Source of the DNA: JACQAI01 sp035507915
Lineage (GTDB): Bacteria > Pseudomonadota > Alphaproteobacteria > Elsterales > Elsteraceae
Reading direction: 5' to 3'
Assembly (NCBI GenBank): GCA_035507915.1
Contig: DATJNS010000421.1
Location: 1-45,007, forward strand
DNA: 45,007 nt
Below, one piece after another: positions 43,139-45,007 of this stretch. Below the pieces are notes generated by a model, which was given only the letters and a program-made list of their open reading frames with translations, had not been told where the DNA came from and searched no databases. Position 1 is the stretch's first letter. Each line of letters opens with the position of its first letter. The translations under genes and the position numbers were made by a program.

Positions 43139-44107
43139 TCACTCAACCTTGATGTCGCCGGCACGCACGACCTTGGTCCATTTGGCGATCTCGTCGGTGA
43201 CGAATTCGCCGAATTCCTCGGGCGTGTTGGGCCGGATGACGGCGTTGAGGTCGACCAGCCGCTGGGCGATCACCGGGTCCTTGATCACGGCGTTGAGCCC
43301 GGCATTCAGGCGCTCGACGATCGGACGCGGCGTCCCCGCCGGCGCGAACACGCCGTTCCATTCGAAGCATTCATAGCCCGGCAAGGTGTCGGACACCGGC
43401 GGCAGATCGGGCAGCGAGACAAGGCGCCCGCGGCCGGTGTGAGCGATCGCCTTCAGCGAGCCCGCCTTGACGAAGGGCGTCGAGGCGGTCGCGTTGCTGA
43501 AATAGAACTTGATCTGCCCGGCCATCAGATCGTTCAGCACCGGGCCGCCGCCGCGATAGGGAATGTGGTTGAGCGTGATGCCGGCCATCTGGCGGAACAG
43601 CTCCAGCGCCATGTGCTGGGCGCTGCCGTTGCCGGACGACGCCCAGTCGAGCCCGCCCGGCGTCGCCTTGGCGAGCGCGATCACGTCGGCCACCGTGCGG
43701 ACGGGCACCTGGTTGTTCACGACCAGGAGATTGGGCACCAGCACGGCGAGGAAGATCGGCGCGAAATCCTTCTCGGTGTCATAGGGCAGCTTGGCGAGCA
43801 GCGACGGGTTGATCGAATGGCCGGTCGCGTCGTGCAGCAGCACGTAACCGTCGGGCGCCGCGCGCGCGACCAGGCCGGCGCCGATCGTGGCGTTGCCGCC
43901 CGGCCGGTTCTCGATGATGAACTCGCCGCCCAGGTCCTGGCCCAGCTTGGCGAACAGGATGCGCGCCACCGTGTCGGCGCCACCGCCGGGCGGATACGGC
44001 ACGATGACGCGCACCGGCCGCTCCGGATAGGGCGCGGCGGCGCGCGCCCCGGCCGGCGCGACCAGCAGAACCGCGGCGCACAGGAGCGCCGCAACGAGAC
44101 GCAGCAT
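43139..44107 (-). CDS. Tripartite tricarboxylate transporter-type binding protein (Bug/TctC family)
   Basis: This 322-residue periplasmic binding protein has a Sec signal peptide with hydrophobic core AALLCAAVLLVAPA and likely cleavage after ARA near residue 23. The Bug family marks follow: YPERPVRVIVPYPPGGGADTVAR, ENRPGGNATIGAG, HATGHS-like HDATGHSIN and HIPYRGGGPVLNDLMAG. Bug proteins bind carboxylates or amides for TctAB-type transporters or sensing; no TctA or TctB gene is adjacent. The ATG at 44107 shares one base with the amidohydrolase stop (TGATG), so the two are co-translated; the longer frame is rejected. Confidence 0.93.
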   Translation of the reverse strand: MLRLVAALLCAAVLLVAPAGARAAAPYPERPVRVIVPYPPGGGADTVARILFAKLGQDLGGEFIIENRPGGNATIGAGLVARAAPDGYVLLHDATGHSINPSLLAKLPYDTEKDFAPIFLAVLVPNLLVVNNQVPVRTVADVIALAKATPGGLDWASSGNGSAQHMALELFRQMAGITLNHIPYRGGGPVLNDLMAGQIKFYFSNATASTPFVKAGSLKAIAHTGRGRLVSLPDLPPVSDTLPGYECFEWNGVFAPAGTPRPIVERLNAGLNAVIKDPVIAQRLVDLNAVIRPNTPEEFGEFVTDEIAKWTKVVRAGDIKVE

Positions 44108-45007
44108 CAGTTGATCAGGTTGTAGAACTTCGCCGCGTTCTCGCACGTGATCTTGCGAACGACCTCGGGCTTCAGGCCGGCGAACTGCTCCTCGATGTAC
44201 TTCGCCGACTCCGGCCAGATGCCGTCGGGATGCGGATAGTCCGAACCCCACATCAGGGTCTCGGCGCCCATCTCGTCGACCAGCTTGGTGCCGATGCGGT
44301 CGAACTGGAAGGTCGCGCGGCACTGGCGGCGCCAGTATTCGCTCGGCTTCATCTTGAGGCCGAGATCGCGGAAGCGGTCCTCCCACTCGAAGTCCATGCG
44401 ATCGAGCGCGTAGGGTATCCAGCCGATGCCGCTCTCGCCGAACGCGACCCTGATGTGCGGGTAGCGCTCGAACACGTTGGCGCCCATCAGCGCCGCCAGG
44501 ATGTTGATCAGGTTCATCTGGAAGGCGGACACGCCGGTGAACATGGCGGCGCGCTGCACCGGCCGGGGGTGCTTTTCACGCACGCCCGGCGGCGTCGACG
44601 GGAAGGTGTGGAAGTGCAGCGGCAGCTGGACGTCGTTGACCGCCTTCCACAGCGGCTCCCACACCGGGTTCCACATCGGCTCCATGTCCCACGAGCACGA
44701 CAGCTCGAGGCCGCGCAGCCCCAGCTTGGCGACGCGGTGGATCTCCTCGACCGCCGCGTCGATGTCGCCGTAGGGCAGGCAAGCGAGGCCGATCTCGCGC
44801 TCGGGATAGTGGCTGCAGAAATCCTTGAGCCAGTCGTTGTAGATGCGCAGCATCTCGTTGGACGCCTCGCGATCGTTCAGGCGCGAGGCCGCGCCCAGGA
44901 TGCCGTAGATCACCTCGGCGTCGACGCCGTCGCGGTCCATGTCCTTGATGCGCAGGTGCGGGTCGCTGACCCGGCGCACGTCCTTCTTGCCGTCCTCGTA
45001 GAGGCCG
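44107..45007 (-). CDS. Amidohydrolase_2 (ACMSD-like) family metal-dependent hydrolase, 5' end beyond window
   Basis: The gene enters from the right edge; the last 299 codons are visible. LPLHFHTFPS supplies a metal-site His pair, AFGESGIGWIPYALDRMDFEW is a core family block, and MGSDYPHPDGIWP holds the catalytic Asp. It ends ITCENAAKFYNL as in the family. These enzymes are often decarboxylases or hydrolases in aromatic-acid catabolism. Co-translation with a Bug-type binding protein suggests uptake and breakdown of an aromatic or carboxylic acid. The N-terminal HxH metal motif is expected outside the window. Confidence 0.92.
   Translation of the reverse strand, partial: GLYEDGKKDVRRVSDPHLRIKDMDRDGVDAEVIYGILGAASRLNDREASNEMLRIYNDWLKDFCSHYPEREIGLACLPYGDIDAAVEEIHRVAKLGLRGLELSCSWDMEPMWNPVWEPLWKAVNDVQLPLHFHTFPSTPPGVREKHPRPVQRAAMFTGVSAFQMNLINILAALMGANVFERYPHIRVAFGESGIGWIPYALDRMDFEWEDRFRDLGLKMKPSEYWRRQCRATFQFDRIGTKLVDEMGAETLMWGSDYPHPDGIWPESAKYIEEQFAGLKPEVVRKITCENAAKFYNLIN

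Overview
The window looks like a stretch of high-G+C alphaproteobacterial chromosome. Signs are the strong G/C bias at third positions, coxSML-type molybdenum hydroxylase genes, a Bug/TctC-type binding protein, a Tat-exported ABC binding protein, a TPP riboswitch before thiC, and one sequence matching the alphaproteobacterial CtrA consensus TTAA-N7-TTAA. I cannot name a genus; a Rhodospirillales- or Reyranella-like lineage is only a guess. No tRNA, rRNA, CRISPR array, transposase or phage gene was found.

Layout. (1) 1-6499, minus strand: one tightly coupled operon for a CUT1-type ABC importer (binding protein, two permeases, ATPase) whose last three genes are the FAD, [2Fe-2S] and molybdopterin subunits of a xanthine dehydrogenase/CO dehydrogenase-family enzyme; the last gene runs off the left edge. 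(2) 6651-7196: a DUF2889 gene, divergent from the operon. (3) 7222-20432: the left arm of a large glycan locus. It holds two glycosyltransferases, an FdtA-like ketoisomerase, two DegT-family aminotransferases, a FemAB-like acyltransferase, five methyltransferases and a sulfotransferase. (4) 20458-23433: a housekeeping block of a TonB-family protein and thiC with its TPP riboswitch. (5) 23457-42984: the right arm of the glycan locus. It holds an FkbM methyltransferase, three more glycosyltransferases (one GT41/HMW1C-like, one GT11), a 4,6-dehydratase with its aminotransferase, an acyl-activation cassette (AMP ligase, ACP, MaoC dehydratase, SDR, NeuD-like transferase and an unknown protein), further methyltransferases, and a WbpB/WbpD/WbpE-like amino-sugar operon. 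(6) 43139-45007: a Bug-type binding protein and an amidohydrolase cut by the right edge.

How it fits together. Regions 3 and 5 read as one programme making several nucleotide-activated deoxy-amino sugars (five distinct DegT aminotransferases), decorating them by N-acylation, O-methylation and sulfation, and transferring them with at least five glycosyltransferases. No flippase, polymerase, initiating phosphoglycosyltransferase or polysaccharide exporter is present in about 35 kb. With a GT41-like enzyme and a CtrA-like box, this fits cytoplasmic protein glycosylation (for example of flagellin) as well as it fits part of an O-antigen locus. The most interesting sub-system is the six-gene acyl cassette at 32470-36667, which appears to build an ACP-bound acyl group and hand it to an amino sugar. 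It includes a 210-residue protein I cannot assign.
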